From NCBI RefSeq assembly GCF_002233755.1, contig NZ_NIFO01000001.1:620001-684000 (forward strand): a stretch of DNA of 64,000 nt, written 5' to 3'. The translations under genes and the position numbers were made by a program. The notes below the pieces were generated by a model that saw only the letters and a list, made by a program, of their open reading frames with translations, did not search any database and had not been told where the DNA came from. This document shows, piece by piece, positions 1 to 9,202 of this stretch; the stretch's first letter is position 1; each line of letters starts with the position of its first letter. This DNA is from Acinetobacter piscicola (GTDB lineage: Bacteria > Pseudomonadota > Gammaproteobacteria > Pseudomonadales > Moraxellaceae).

Positions 1-839
1 TATTTACGAATATTGATCACACCCGTATCCATAATTAAATATTGACCTTTAATGCCTTGTAATTTGCCACGAATAATCGGTGTTTTATCTAGATTGTGAG
101 ATTTAACTTTTTCAGGATAAATATCAATAGGGTAGATAAATTCACGAGGTAATTCATTTTCAAGTAATTCAACAGTTTCATTAAACTCAAGATTTTGAGC
201 AAATTCATCACGAATGGTTTGGATTTTCGGAGCAAATTCCTGAACCAATTCATTACGAATTTCAATTAAATTTACAGGTTCTGCTTCACCTTTGAGTAAT
301 TTACGCCAATCAGTTTTATCTGCAACTTGTGTTCCAAACATGACTTCTAGCTGACCTGAAAGGCGACGTGAACCGACTTTCATAATCGGTAATGCTTGAG
401 TTGCACCTTGATCTAACCAACGGGTTGGCATTTGACCTAAACGGGTGATCCCTACTTTTAAAGCACTGGAATTGGCTAAATAAACAATATGCGGCTGGAA
501 GCAAACCTCATGGGCAAAATCATTTTCACGACATGTACCTAAATGATAATGGCAAGTTTCAGGCTTCATGATGCACATATCACATGCAGCTTTAGTTTTC
601 ATACATTTAAAGCAATGTCCTTGTGAATAAGACTTCGGCGTTTTAGACCCACAAGACACACAGTAAATATTTCCAGTCGCTTCAATTTCAATTTCTTGAC
701 CTAAGCTAAACGGAAGTTCAATTTCTGAACGATCCAATATGAATTTGTATTCAACATTTGCCTTATGTGTTTGCTGATCAGTTACACTTAGGTCTTTTAG
801 ACCTGCATGCATTTTATGGCAAATGCCTTGTAGTTCCAT
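1..839 (-). CDS. DUF2797 family zinc-binding protein (3' end outside window)
   Basis: The minus strand is open from an ATG at 839 to the left edge, so the C-terminus is missing. The N-terminal half carries many Cys/His pairs: YCVSCG, CFKCMKTKAACDMC, CHYHLGTC. This suggests a structural zinc or metal site, followed by a conserved KVGITRLGQMPTRWLDQGA block. That arrangement fits the DUF2797 family, whose function is not established; the KVGI...RW.DQGA block recalls GIY-YIG-type folds, which is only an impression. The gene is divergent from the 872 gene with 32 bases between starts, so the two promoters must overlap. Confidence 0.8.
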   Translation of the reverse strand, partial: MELQGICHKMHAGLKDLSVTDQQTHKANVEYKFILDRSEIELPFSLGQEIEIEATGNIYCVSCGSKTPKSYSQGHCFKCMKTKAACDMCIMKPETCHYHLGTCRENDFAHEVCFQPHIVYLANSSALKVGITRLGQMPTRWLDQGATQALPIMKVGSRRLSGQLEVMFGTQVADKTDWRKLLKGEAEPVNLIEIRNELVQEFAPKIQTIRDEFAQNLEFNETVELLENELPREFIYPIDIYPEKVKSHNLDKTPIIRGKLQGIKGQYLIMDTGVINIRK

Positions 840-871
840 GTTCAATTACTCGCTTCAATAAAGGTGCAGTT

Positions 872-1342
872 ATGGCTGAGCAAAATGTCATCACTTCAAT
901 GCTAGACGATTTATCGCTAGAACAGCCCATTCAAACTGCATTGTGTATTGGGCAAAATTTGTCCCAATACAATGTTCATCATTCAATTCAATGGTCTTAT
1001 TTTAACGTATCTGAGTTTTTAAATCTGCCTTTTACACAACGTTATGATTTAGGTTTTGTGTTATTTGATACAGATGAAACATTGGGTGTTTCGGATCAAC
1101 ATAAAACGCAACTTTTAGTAAAACTACGTGACTTATTAGCAAAGCGAATTGTCGTGGTCTGTAAATTAAGCGATGAACAGCTATTAAGATCGCTTGGTTT
1201 TACCCAGTTGATTGATAAAACTTCACATGATAATGATTTTGCACTGTGGCAATTTAATATTCTGACTTATAAACATGTGCCTGATTGGTTTAACGCTAAG
1301 TTTTGGGCAAATCCAGAAAATTGGAATAAATTCCGTTGGTAA
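872..1342 (+). CDS. Conserved hypothetical protein, DUF6231-like
   Basis: A 156-residue soluble protein starting MAEQNVITSMLDDL. The open frame extends back to 758, but that part overlaps the divergent DUF2797 gene, so the internal ATG at 872 is preferred. The sequence has a Rossmann-like feel (ALCIGQN near the N-terminus, then DLGFVLFDTDETLG and RIVVVCKL), as in a degenerate methyltransferase-like fold without a clear SAM motif. I associate it with the Acinetobacter family DUF6231 found next to DUF2797; this is from memory and unverified. Function unknown. Confidence 0.7.
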   Translation: MAEQNVITSMLDDLSLEQPIQTALCIGQNLSQYNVHHSIQWSYFNVSEFLNLPFTQRYDLGFVLFDTDETLGVSDQHKTQLLVKLRDLLAKRIVVVCKLSDEQLLRSLGFTQLIDKTSHDNDFALWQFNILTYKHVPDWFNAKFWANPENWNKFRW

Positions 1343-1468
1343 GCGATTTGTACTGGCTAAAAATTTAGTTTTAACTTATTGCAAAATTTAACAATTTCAA
1401 TTTTGGCGAAAACAACAAAGCCACGTATGCTGTGCGAGTGTCATAAAAACTTAAAAAAGGAGAAACTC

Positions 1469-2080
1469 ATGACAGATTTATCAAATATTGTGGAAATTTT
1501 GGCGAAACAAGCGCTTGGCGGACAACAACAATCACAAGGCGGTTTAGGCGGTGGATTGGGGGGCGTGTTAGGTTCAGTATTGGGTGGCTTAACTGGTGGT
1601 CAGCAACAATCACAACAAGGTGGTTTAGGTGGGATGCTTGGCTCAGTTCTAGGTGGATTGACAGGTGGTCAGCAACAACAAGCGCCACAATCACAATCGA
1701 GCGGTTTTAATGGTTCATCTTTATTGATTGCCGTTGTGCCTTTAATCCTAGGTTGGATTCAACAAAACGGTGGTTTACAAGGTGCTTTGGCGAAATTGCA
1801 AGGTGCTGGACTAGGTGGTCAGGTACAAAGTTGGGTCGATCCATCTCAAGGCAATAGTGCTGTAGATGCTCAGCAAATCCAAAGCTTGTTTGGCGGTCAG
1901 CAAATAGAACAAGTTGCACAACAAGCTCAAGTTCCAACCAATGAAGTGTATGGTGCGATTTCAACAGTATTACCGCAAATCATTGACTCTTTAACGCCTC
2001 AGGGTGATTCTACAGATCAGAATGAAGCCAATGATGATATTCAAAATGTAATGAATATGGTTTCAGGTTTCTTAAAATAA
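1469..2080 (+). CDS. DUF937 / YidB-like Gly-Gln-rich protein
   Basis: A 203-residue protein beginning MTDLSNIVEILAKQALGG. The start at 1469 is fixed by AAGGAG six bases upstream; the open frame extending to 1379 is untranslated leader. Residues about 17-80 are low-complexity tandem repeats of GGQQQSQ plus GGLGGxLGSVLGGLT. The second half holds the DUF937 pattern: a hydrophobic helix (SSLLIAVVPLILGWIQQNGGLQGAL), then DAQQIQSLFG and PTNEVYGAISTVLPQIIDSLTPQG. The family is widespread in proteobacteria and poorly characterised. It is probably monocistronic, with a terminator directly downstream. Confidence 0.85.
   Translation: MTDLSNIVEILAKQALGGQQQSQGGLGGGLGGVLGSVLGGLTGGQQQSQQGGLGGMLGSVLGGLTGGQQQQAPQSQSSGFNGSSLLIAVVPLILGWIQQNGGLQGALAKLQGAGLGGQVQSWVDPSQGNSAVDAQQIQSLFGGQQIEQVAQQAQVPTNEVYGAISTVLPQIIDSLTPQGDSTDQNEANDDIQNVMNMVSGFLK
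1517..1681 (+). repeat. In-gene tandem repeat of the DUF937 protein
   Basis: Two consecutive coding units, 1517-1594 (26 codons) and 1595-1663 (23 codons), each encode GGQQQSQ followed by a Gly/Leu block ending VLGSVLGGLT. A third, truncated unit starts at 1664. The DNA of the units is similar, so copy number could change by slippage or recombination. Confidence 0.8.
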
Positions 2081-2116
2081 TCAATTAAGAATTAAAAGCG
2101 TCATCCATTTGTTTTT

Positions 2117-2152
2117 AGTAAAGCTAATTTTTAAATTGGCTTTACTTTTTTT
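2117..2152 (+). terminator. Rho-independent terminator after DUF937 gene
   Basis: Inverted repeat AGTAAAGC...GCTTTACT with an AT-rich inner stem, followed by a T run; 37 bases after the DUF937 stop. Confidence 0.75.
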
Positions 2153-2177
2153 GAAGACTGTTTGAACGCTGTTGCTG

Positions 2178-2621
2178 ATGAAACTTGTCAATCATATCCA
2201 GTTAAATATCATTGAAGAAACCAGTAAATATAAAGAAACGCTGTGTGAAGTTTTGATTGATCGCAAAGCTTCAAATATCTTGATAAGAGGGAAAATACTC
2301 GAAAGTGCCGTATGTATTGGAGAAAATCGTTATATTTTATTTACAACAGATGATGTTATTTTTGAGGAATCTTTAAGGATTTATCTGATTGAATTGGGGA
2401 AAGGCATCCTTGATCAATTATTTATCGGGCAAGCTTACCAAACAGATATTTTCAGCGCTTTGAAAATGATTGACGAAACCTCACTCACTTTTAGTTTTTT
2501 GCATCGTTGGAAATTAGACGTCTATCCCAAAGCCAAATTCGGTATAGGCATCAATTTTTGGATATTATTCTTATATAATTTAAGATTTAGACATTACATG
2601 AAGTTAAGCTACGTTGAATGA
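2178..2621 (+). CDS. Hypothetical protein
   Basis: An open frame of 147 residues from ATG 2178 (TTG 2172 is an alternative). It starts MKLVNHIQLNIIEETSKYKE and is mixed alpha/beta with no recognised motif. Segments such as ENRYILFTTDDVIFEESLRIYLIELGKG look like a genuine folded protein. The C-terminus is aromatic and basic. No ribosome-binding site is clear. It lies downstream of the DUF937 terminator and before a repeat-filled gap, so it is an isolated accessory gene of unknown function. Confidence 0.5.
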   Translation: MKLVNHIQLNIIEETSKYKETLCEVLIDRKASNILIRGKILESAVCIGENRYILFTTDDVIFEESLRIYLIELGKGILDQLFIGQAYQTDIFSALKMIDETSLTFSFLHRWKLDVYPKAKFGIGINFWILFLYNLRFRHYMKLSYVE

Positions 2622-2713
2622 ATATTTTTAATATCTTCAGCTAAATTTTTAATGTTTTATATCAGTAACTGATGTTATGCACTTGATTTAAACTTAGTAG
2701 ATGAAAAAGAAAA

Positions 2714-2912
2714 AGCTAAATTTACACGACGGAGTCTTACATCCATAGTTTAAATTTAGGGAATAGCCTTCGGCTCGAGGTACTTTTGTTTTGGCAAAAG
2801 TACCCAAAACCATTGTCATCCGCAGAACTCGTTCACTATTGTCAAAATATTCAAAGTTTCGCAGAAACTTTACTTATTAGAAGAAGTCCTGCCTCAAACA
2901 ATTGCGGATGAC
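2714..2912. repeat. Nested-palindrome intergenic repeat element
   Basis: The 2622-3303 gap has no gene but is highly structured. It contains inverted repeats CTAAATTT (2714) / AAATTTAG (2752), GGTACTTTTG (2779-2788) / CAAAAGTACC (2795-2804), and GTCATCCGCA (2815-2824) / TGCGGATGAC (2903-2912). The last pair encloses a perfect hairpin AAAGTTTC-GCA-GAAACTTT (2853-2871). This nesting resembles non-autonomous interspersed repeats of proteobacteria. From 2913 to 3303 I see only AT-rich DNA that presumably holds the tkt promoter. Confidence 0.6.
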
Positions 2913-3303
2913 GTTTTCGCGTATCCACATTCTTCTAGCTCCAACGTTTAATTTTAGAGTTACTGCGTAACATCAGTCAGTAAGATTTCTATTTTTAACA
3001 ATCAAAACATCATTTCTTTGTTTAAGATCAACTTGAAACATCGGCTATCACTTAAATCTATGTCCAAGTTCTCAATCTTTGTAATTTCGACTTCTTATTC
3101 ATATCGACTAGGATAAAAGAGAATCTTATTCATTTGAACAGTGTCTTTTATTTTAAGTGTGCTTATTTTTTGTTCTATTGCGTATTGATTAGATATTTAT
3201 GCCTTAACGGGCTTTACGCCTTGCACTTTTTTTAAGACAATATGCAGTAGTTTTGAATTTAATTCATCTTCTTATTTTTTTCATATTTATTGGACTTTGA
3301 TCT

Positions 3304-5292
3304 ATGACAACCCCGCTGAATGAACGTCGTATTGCCAATGCAATTCGTGTATTAGCAATGGATGCTGTGCAAAAAGCAAATTCTGGACATCCAGGTGCTC
3401 CAATGGGGATGGCAGATATCGCTGATGTGGTATGGCGTGAGTTTTTAAATCACAATCCTACAAACCCACAATGGGCGAACCGTGACCGCTTTGTATTATC
3501 GAATGGTCATGGCTCAATGCTTCAATATGCGTTGCTTCATTTAACTGGTTATGATCTTTCTATTGAAGATTTAAAAGCATTCCGTCAATTGCATTCAAAA
3601 ACACCGGGTCATCCTGAATTAGGCTATGCACCAGGAATTGAAACAACCACTGGCCCATTAGGTCAGGGTGTTGCCAATGCTGTTGGCTTTGCTTTAGCTG
3701 AAAAAACTTTAGCTGCGCAATTTAACAAAGAAGATATTAAAGTTGTAGATCACTTCACTTATTGTTTCTTGGGTGATGGCTGCTTAATGGAAGGTATTTC
3801 CCATGAAGCATGTTCACTTGCAGGAACTTTAGGTTTAGGCAAACTAGTTGTTTATTATGATGACAACGGCATTTCGATTGATGGTGAAGTTGAAGGTTGG
3901 TTCTCTGACAATACAGAAGAACGATTCAAAGCTTACGGTTGGCAAGTGCTTAAAGTCGATGGTCATGATAGTGATGCGATCCGTGCTGCAACGGTTGAAG
4001 CTAAAGCTGAAACAGCGAAGCCTACACTCATTATCTGTAAAACTATTATTGGTTTAGGTTCACCAAATAAACAAGGTAAAGAAGATTGCCACGGTGCACC
4101 GTTGGGTAATGATGAAATTGCATTAACTCGTGAAGCTTTAGGCTGGAAAGAAGAACCATTTGTAATTCCTGTTGACGTTTATACTGCTTGGGATGCAAAA
4201 GCAAAAGGTACAACTTCTGAAGCAGCTTGGAATGAAATATTTGCTCAATACCAAGCAAAATATCCAACAGAAGCAGCTGAATTATTACGTCGTATTAATG
4301 GTGATTTACCAGCTGATTTTGTTGCAAAAGCAGATGCTTATATTGCAGAAGTAAATGCAAAAGCTGAAACGATTGCAACACGTAAAGCAAGTCAAAATGC
4401 AATCCAAGCATTTGCTCCTCAGCTTCCTGAAATCTTAGGTGGTTCTGCTGACTTAGCGGGTTCTAACCTAACACTTTGGAAAGGTGCTGAAAGCGTAGAG
4501 TCAAATCCAGCAGGTAACTATGTACATTATGGTGTACGTGAGTTTGGTATGACTGCAATAGCCAATGGTGTTGCACTTCATGGTGGTTTCATTCCTTACG
4601 TAGCAACATTCTTAATGTTCATGGAATATGCACGCAATGCAGTACGTATGTCTGCGTTGATGAAACAACGTGTGATCCATGTTTATACGCATGACTCAAT
4701 TGGTCTAGGTGAAGATGGTCCTACACATCAACCGGTAGAACAAATTGCATCTTTACGTGGTACACCAAATTTAAATACATGGCGTCCATGTGACACTGTT
4801 GAAGCTTCTATTTCTTGGAAATCAGCATTGTTACGCAGTGAAGGCCCTACGGCGCTTATTTTCTCTCGTCAAAACTTACCATTCCAAACACGCACTCAAA
4901 CTCAAATTGAGAACGTTGCGAAAGGTGGTTATGTCTTGGCTGAAGAAAAAGGCGAATTAAAAGCAATTATCATTGCAACAGGTTCAGAAGTTTCATTGGC
5001 AATGGAAGCGTATGCACAACTTGACGGTGTGCGTGTTGTTTCTATGCCATGTGCTGAAGAGTTTGTAAAACAAGATGCTGCTTATCGTGAAGCCGTACTT
5101 CCTGCAAATATTCGTGCACGTGTTGCAGTTGAAGCAGCTCATGTCGATTACTGGTGGAAATTTGTTGGTTTAGACGGCAAAGTGATTGGTATGACGACTT
5201 ATGGTGAGTCTGCGCCTGCGAAAGATTTATTCCAATTCTTTGGTATTACGACTGAAGCTGTGGTTGAAGCTGTAAAAGAATTGACTGCATAA
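3304..5292 (+). CDS. tkt: Transketolase
   Basis: A thiamine-diphosphate enzyme of the non-oxidative pentose phosphate pathway that moves two-carbon ketol units between sugar phosphates; cytosolic. Its 662 residues are the usual family length. Visible motifs: [12 protein letters not shown] with catalytic His29, the ThDP-Mg motif starting GDG at residue 157 and ending near DDN, REFGM with the ThDP-activating Glu about 413, and [14 protein letters not shown] of the substrate site. It stands alone between gene-poor DNA and a strong terminator. Acinetobacter lacks a complete glycolytic route, so this enzyme is important for making pentoses and erythrose-4-phosphate (established knowledge). The upstream 3220-3300 region is AT-rich with no obvious operator. 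Confidence 0.97.
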   Translation: MTTPLNERRIANAIRVLAMDAVQKANSGHPGAPMGMADIADVVWREFLNHNPTNPQWANRDRFVLSNGHGSMLQYALLHLTGYDLSIEDLKAFRQLHSKTPGHPELGYAPGIETTTGPLGQGVANAVGFALAEKTLAAQFNKEDIKVVDHFTYCFLGDGCLMEGISHEACSLAGTLGLGKLVVYYDDNGISIDGEVEGWFSDNTEERFKAYGWQVLKVDGHDSDAIRAATVEAKAETAKPTLIICKTIIGLGSPNKQGKEDCHGAPLGNDEIALTREALGWKEEPFVIPVDVYTAWDAKAKGTTSEAAWNEIFAQYQAKYPTEAAELLRRINGDLPADFVAKADAYIAEVNAKAETIATRKASQNAIQAFAPQLPEILGGSADLAGSNLTLWKGAESVESNPAGNYVHYGVREFGMTAIANGVALHGGFIPYVATFLMFMEYARNAVRMSALMKQRVIHVYTHDSIGLGEDGPTHQPVEQIASLRGTPNLNTWRPCDTVEASISWKSALLRSEGPTALIFSRQNLPFQTRTQTQIENVAKGGYVLAEEKGELKAIIIATGSEVSLAMEAYAQLDGVRVVSMPCAEEFVKQDAAYREAVLPANIRARVAVEAAHVDYWWKFVGLDGKVIGMTTYGESAPAKDLFQFFGITTEAVVEAVKELTA

Positions 5293-5306
5293 TTATTTTT
5301 TAATTG

Positions 5307-5337
5307 AAAACGCTCCAACTCAATTGGAGCGTTTTTA
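5307..5337 (+). terminator. Rho-independent terminator of tkt
   Basis: AAAACGCTCCAA-CTCAA-TTGGAGCGTTTTT: a perfect 12-bp stem followed by T residues, 14 bases after the tkt stop. Confidence 0.93.
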
Positions 5338-5460
5338 TTTTGGAAAGTGTTTTGTAACTTGGTCAAATTTCACTAGTAGTTTTTAATAATAGGTATATAG
5401 TTGTGCCATTCTTCAGTATTCATGAAATATGGTGAAACATCTACCATAAGTGAGGAAAAT

Positions 5461-5676
5461 ATGAGCCTTTATGATCAGATTAGTGATGAAATTGTCCTGA
5501 TGGATGCTGGTGAGCAGAAGTGGATTGGACAAGATTTACCACTTGAATCTATGGTAGCCGTTGAGTTGCTATTACAAGATTTGCAAGAAGATAAAGTCAT
5601 TAAAATTCGCCGTAAAAACCATGAGAAACAAACTGGTTTAAAGCAAATTGATCGGATCTTGGTTGAAAAGTTGTAA
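5461..5676 (+). CDS. Small acidic conserved hypothetical protein
   Basis: 71 residues starting MSLYDQISDEIVLMDAGEQK. ATG 5461 is preferred over the frame opening at 5401 because GAGGA lies just upstream and the preceding residues look like leader sequence. The product is rich in Asp/Glu and Lys, predicted alpha-helical, with no signal peptide or membrane segment. No family recognised. It has its own terminator 3', so it is probably a single-gene unit. Confidence 0.65.
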   Translation: MSLYDQISDEIVLMDAGEQKWIGQDLPLESMVAVELLLQDLQEDKVIKIRRKNHEKQTGLKQIDRILVEKL

Positions 5677-5684
5677 GAGTGAAA

Positions 5685-5714
5685 ATAAAAGCCCTGAAAA
5701 GGGCTTTTATTTTA
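5685..5714. terminator. Bidirectional terminator between 5461 gene and OsmC gene
   Basis: AAAAGCCC-TGAAAA-GGGCTTTT with flanking A and T tracts on both strands, between two convergent genes. Confidence 0.88.
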
Positions 5715-5742
5715 TTATAGAAAGAAAAAATAAAGTTACATT

Positions 5743-6153
5743 TCACTCAATGTTTAACGTTGTTTGAATCTGAATATTGGATGTTAGTAATTTATGAACA
5801 GGGCAATTTTCTGCAACTTTTAATAAGCGCTTATGCTGATCTTCAGTAAAATCACCAGTTAAAGTAATTTTGCGTACAATATTATTTTGACCCGCTTCAG
5901 GGTCACCTTCTGGATTTAATGCCAAATCTACTTGGACATGTTCAATTTTGATTTCTTTATTATCTGCATACATTTCCAAAGTTACAGTGGTACATGCGCC
6001 TAAAGCAGATAATAACAATTGCATTGGGTTTGGAGCACTATCTTTTCCACCTTTTTCAATAGGTTCATCGACATACCATGTATGCCCTTGAGGATCTGTG
6101 AGTGTGACGCGATAAGGGATTTTTGTACTGTGTGCTACGGCGCTATGGATCAT
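5743..6153 (-). CDS. OsmC/Ohr family peroxiredoxin-like protein
   Basis: 136 residues. The two redox Cys of the OsmC/Ohr family are present: Cys54 in LSALGACTTVTLEMYA and Cys117 in VAENCPVHKLL. The family reduces organic hydroperoxides in the cytosol. The lack of the OsmC-specific N-terminal motif and the PNPMQLLLSALGACT block place it with the broad YhfA/OsmC-like group rather than classical Ohr. It is divergent from the YceI gene. The shared 304-base upstream region contains an 8-bp inverted repeat, CTATACAA / TTGTATAG (6185 and 6224). Confidence 0.88.
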   Translation of the reverse strand: MIHSAVAHSTKIPYRVTLTDPQGHTWYVDEPIEKGGKDSAPNPMQLLLSALGACTTVTLEMYADNKEIKIEHVQVDLALNPEGDPEAGQNNIVRKITLTGDFTEDQHKRLLKVAENCPVHKLLTSNIQIQTTLNIE

Positions 6154-6457
6154 TTTTAACGACTCTTAAAAGAAATTTATATTGCTATACAACGCCTTAA
6201 GTCTGCTTTTAACTGTAGTTGTTTTGTATAGAATGTTTTTAAAATTTTACTTTTAGATAGAACAAAGACCTGTAGAATGAAAAAAGGTATTTAACACAAA
6301 TTTATATAATTCAAATAAATAGATTAATTTTATGTTTTTCAAAATTCGCATATTTTTATACTGCGTTCTAATTTTGGAACATATCGTCTTATCTATAACA
6401 GTGCATTAAAATCTTAGAGGTATAAAATAACAAACATTCAAGAGCGAGATTAAGAAC
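6154..6457. other. Divergent promoter region OsmC / YceI
   Basis: 304 bases without a gene. An inverted repeat CTATACAA (6185-6192) / TTGTATAG (6224-6231) sits just upstream of the OsmC start and could be paired promoter elements or a regulator site. The rest is AT-rich. No OxyR or OhrR site could be identified by eye. Confidence 0.35.
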
Positions 6458-7042
6458 ATGAACTTTAAAGCATTAACATTAGGTTTAGCCGTTGCATCAG
6501 TAACAACATTCACAATTGCAAAACCAGTGGATTACACTATCGATCCTACGCATACTGCTACAGTATTCACTTGGAACCATTTTGGTTTTTCTACGCCATC
6601 TGCTAATTTCAGTGATATTCAAGGTACGATTTCTGTAGATAATGCAAAACCTGCAAATTCTTCAGTGAATGTAACAATTCCATTATCAAGTTTAAATACT
6701 AATGTAAAAGCTTTAGATGAGCATTTAAAGAATGCTGATTTCTTTAATGCTGAAAAATATCCAAACATTACTTTTAAGAGTACTAAAGTACAAGCTTTAG
6801 GCAAAAACAAATATAAAATTACAGGTAACTTAACAGTTAAGGATGTAACTAAACCTGTTGTTTTAGATGCAGTTTTAAACAAGCAAGGCGTACATCCAAT
6901 GACGAAAGCGGAGTCAATTGGTTTCAATGCAACGACTTCGTTTGATCGTTCTGCATTTGGTGTAGGTGCTTATGTGCCAAATGTCGGCGATAAGATCACT
7001 GTAAACATTACCACTGAAGCTTCTGTTCCTGCTGCTAAGTAA
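6458..7042 (+). CDS. YceI family periplasmic lipid-binding protein
   Basis: 194 residues. A signal peptide (MNFKALTLGLAVASVTTFTI, cleavage near Ala21) precedes a YceI lipocalin-like domain that begins YTIDPTHTATVFTWNHFGFS and ends with FDRSAFGVGAY...VGDKITVNI. The family forms a beta barrel that binds polyisoprenoid or amide lipids in the periplasm. The gene is divergent from an OsmC protein and followed directly by a terminator, so it is monocistronic. Role inferred from family only. Confidence 0.93.
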   Translation: MNFKALTLGLAVASVTTFTIAKPVDYTIDPTHTATVFTWNHFGFSTPSANFSDIQGTISVDNAKPANSSVNVTIPLSSLNTNVKALDEHLKNADFFNAEKYPNITFKSTKVQALGKNKYKITGNLTVKDVTKPVVLDAVLNKQGVHPMTKAESIGFNATTSFDRSAFGVGAYVPNVGDKITVNITTEASVPAAK

Positions 7043-7058
7043 TAAACGAATAAAATGA

Positions 7059-7094
7059 GAAACTTGCACTAGATATTCTAGTGCGAGTTTTTTA
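7059..7094 (+). terminator. Rho-independent terminator of yceI-type gene
   Basis: AACTTGCACTAG-ATATT-CTAGTGCGAGTT stem followed by TTTTT. The remaining DNA up to 7346 is very AT-rich with no further feature seen. Confidence 0.9.
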
Positions 7095-7346
7095 TTGTCT
7101 AGATAAACTATAAAATGGTAGTTTTCACTATTTTTTAGTATAAGATTCTCAAACCAATAAGAATATATACCAAAACAAAGCTTTTTAAATTTTCTATTTC
7201 AATGTTTTATAGAAATATCGTTTTAAAATATAAGCTTTATATGAAAATATTTAAGTGTTTTTAATCGTCACTTTTAAAGTAAGAAGAGCAGTTAAAATTT
7301 TAATCAGCACAATAGTTCTATTGATTTTTAAATCATAAAATGTTTA

Positions 7347-8270
7347 ATGTTTAGATTAACTAAAAAATTAAAGACACTAATGATGGAATTATTTAAAACT
7401 CAAAAAACAATTCAATTACCTTGTGGTGCAATTAATTTAAGAGAAAATGGCAAAGGTTATCCTGTTATATTTTTACATGGGATTGTTACAAATAGTTTGG
7501 TTTGGCGTCACGTGGTTGCTGGGTTGGGTAGTGAAGTTCGATGTATTGTGCCAGATCTTCCGTTAGGCTCACATAAATCAGCATTACCGAATACAGACCT
7601 TAGCATACCGGGAATCGCACAGATTGTTGTAGATTTACTTGACTCACTCAATATTGAACATGCGGTGATCGTCGGTAATGGATACGGTGGTGACATCGCA
7701 CAAGTTATAGCAGCTAAGTATCCTGAACGTATTAGCGGCCTTGTTCTTATTGCAACGAATGCATTCGATTCTGATCCGTGGACGGTTAAGCTCTTAGGAA
7801 AAGTGGCAGCTTTGCTTTCCCATGCCAAAATCCTTCAAACATTTGCATTGAAATCCAAGATTGTTCAACGATTACCTATTGCTTATGGTGGAGTGACAAA
7901 ACGAGCCATTCCACAAGAGATTATGGTCGATTATCTTAGCCCATTGCAGTGTGATCCACTGGTGTATAAAGACCTTCTCCGCTTTTTCGAAGAGCTTTCA
8001 CCAAGTTATCTAGCAGAGTATTCGCCAATGTTAGCCGAATACAAAAAGCCATCATTGCTCATTTGGCCTCGCGAAGAAAAATTTTTCCCAGCCGAAGGCG
8101 CTGTTCGTCTTGCTAAGACTTTACCACATTGTAGCTTAGAAATTGTTGATGATGCATATGCTTGGGTACCTGAGGATAATCCAAATGCATTGGTTCGCTT
8201 ACTTACCGAATTTCTTGATGCTATGAAAGTGATGATTTCTTCTCAGGAATATTCTTCGTCTAATCTATGA
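7347..8270 (+). CDS. Alpha/beta-hydrolase fold protein without canonical nucleophile
   Basis: 307 residues from ATG 7347; ATG 7380 and 7383 (MMELFKTQKT) are equally possible starts. The fold is clear: VIFLHGIVTNSLVWRHVV (oxyanion HG), IVPDLPLGSH, then a nucleophile elbow reading VGNGYGGDIAQ, and PSLLIWPREEKFFPAE near the C-terminus. The elbow residue normally Ser or Asp is Gly112, and the usual C-terminal His motif reads DDAYAWVPEDNP. The closest pattern I recall is a group with GNDTGG elbows related to haloalkane dehalogenases. Catalysis by the standard mechanism therefore looks impossible; it may be a binding protein or a decayed enzyme. Confidence 0.8.
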   Translation: MFRLTKKLKTLMMELFKTQKTIQLPCGAINLRENGKGYPVIFLHGIVTNSLVWRHVVAGLGSEVRCIVPDLPLGSHKSALPNTDLSIPGIAQIVVDLLDSLNIEHAVIVGNGYGGDIAQVIAAKYPERISGLVLIATNAFDSDPWTVKLLGKVAALLSHAKILQTFALKSKIVQRLPIAYGGVTKRAIPQEIMVDYLSPLQCDPLVYKDLLRFFEELSPSYLAEYSPMLAEYKKPSLLIWPREEKFFPAEGAVRLAKTLPHCSLEIVDDAYAWVPEDNPNALVRLLTEFLDAMKVMISSQEYSSSNL

Positions 8271-8520
8271 GTTAATCTTTATTTGAGTATTTAAATATTG
8301 AAGAAATTGATTGGATAATAAGTGTATAATGCTGACCGAATAGGTATCATTACATACTAAAACGTATTATCTTTTATAATCGTTTTCGTTAGATGAAAGA
8401 GTTGATAATATTTAATTTATTAGAAGTTTCAAAAATAAAAGGTTATTAAAAATCAAATATAGGTTGAAACCTAATGATTAAAGTGGTGAATTAAAATACA
8501 TCACCGATTTATTAAATGAT

Positions 8521-9054
8521 ATGCACAAACTTACAAATCTAGAACTTTATTTAAGACCAGTCAGTATTGCAGATGCGCCACTTCTGTTAGCGAGCACGCA
8601 GATTGAAGAAATTCGCTATATGACAGGAACAACTGTAGATTTTACATTAGAGCAAATCGAACAACATATATTGAAATGTCAAAATAATACAAATCGTTAT
8701 GACTTTGCGATATGTTTGAATATCAATCATCAAATGATTGGCGAACTTGTCATTATAGATATAGATCAAGTCAATAAAAGTGCGGGTTTCCGAATTTCTA
8801 TGTGTAATATCGAACTGACAGGTCAAGGCTATGGTACTCAAGCGATGAATTTAGCTTTGGATTTTGTTTTTAATGTTTTGAACTTGGAGCAGTTAGAACT
8901 AGAAGTTTATAGTCATAATAAACGTGGATTACATGTGTATAAAAAACTTGGATTCAAAATCATAGATATTTTAAAAAATGCATTGATATATAAAGGCGAG
9001 CATATAGATGAAATCAAGATGACTATTCTAAAAGATGATTATTTTAAAAAATGA
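8521..9054 (+). CDS. GNAT family N-acetyltransferase, RimJ/RimL type
   Basis: 177 residues. It opens with LELYLRPVSIADAPLLL, has the acetyl-CoA pyrophosphate-binding motif GQGYGTQAMNLALDFVFN around residue 102, and the late motif HNKRGLHVYKKLGF. This matches the GNAT acetyltransferase_3/RimL group that modifies protein N-termini, antibiotics or small amines. The substrate cannot be told from sequence. Codon use is more AT-rich than tkt, consistent with an accessory gene. No operon partner. Confidence 0.85.
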   Translation: MHKLTNLELYLRPVSIADAPLLLASTQIEEIRYMTGTTVDFTLEQIEQHILKCQNNTNRYDFAICLNINHQMIGELVIIDIDQVNKSAGFRISMCNIELTGQGYGTQAMNLALDFVFNVLNLEQLELEVYSHNKRGLHVYKKLGFKIIDILKNALIYKGEHIDEIKMTILKDDYFKK

Positions 9055-9060
9055 CTATAA

Positions 9061-9192
9061 GCAACCTTATCTAAACTAGCGTGTTTAATCACTTTAGTAT
9101 TGAGGTTTCCTATCGCTGAAAAGACTGGTCAAAATCTAGCACAACAAGCAACTTTGGCGGGTGTAAATGCGATTGTTAGTGGTGCAAATTAA
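9061..9192 (+). pseudogene. 3' remnant of an unidentified gene
   Basis: A 43-codon open segment with no ATG, GTG or TTG near its beginning, preceded by an in-frame TAA at 9058. It encodes a hydrophobic stretch (LACLITLVLRFPI) and then EKTGQNLAQQATLAGVNAIV before TAA 9190. A good intrinsic terminator follows 11 bases later, as expected for a real gene end. I read it as the tail of a gene whose 5' part was deleted. The family is not recognised. Confidence 0.4.
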
Positions 9193-9202
9193 AGATTGGC
9201 AA

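Noticed and set aside
1467..1964. Antisense open frames over the DUF937 gene
   Set aside because: They arise from the Gly/Gln repeat codons read backwards; no ribosome-binding site or protein-like composition.
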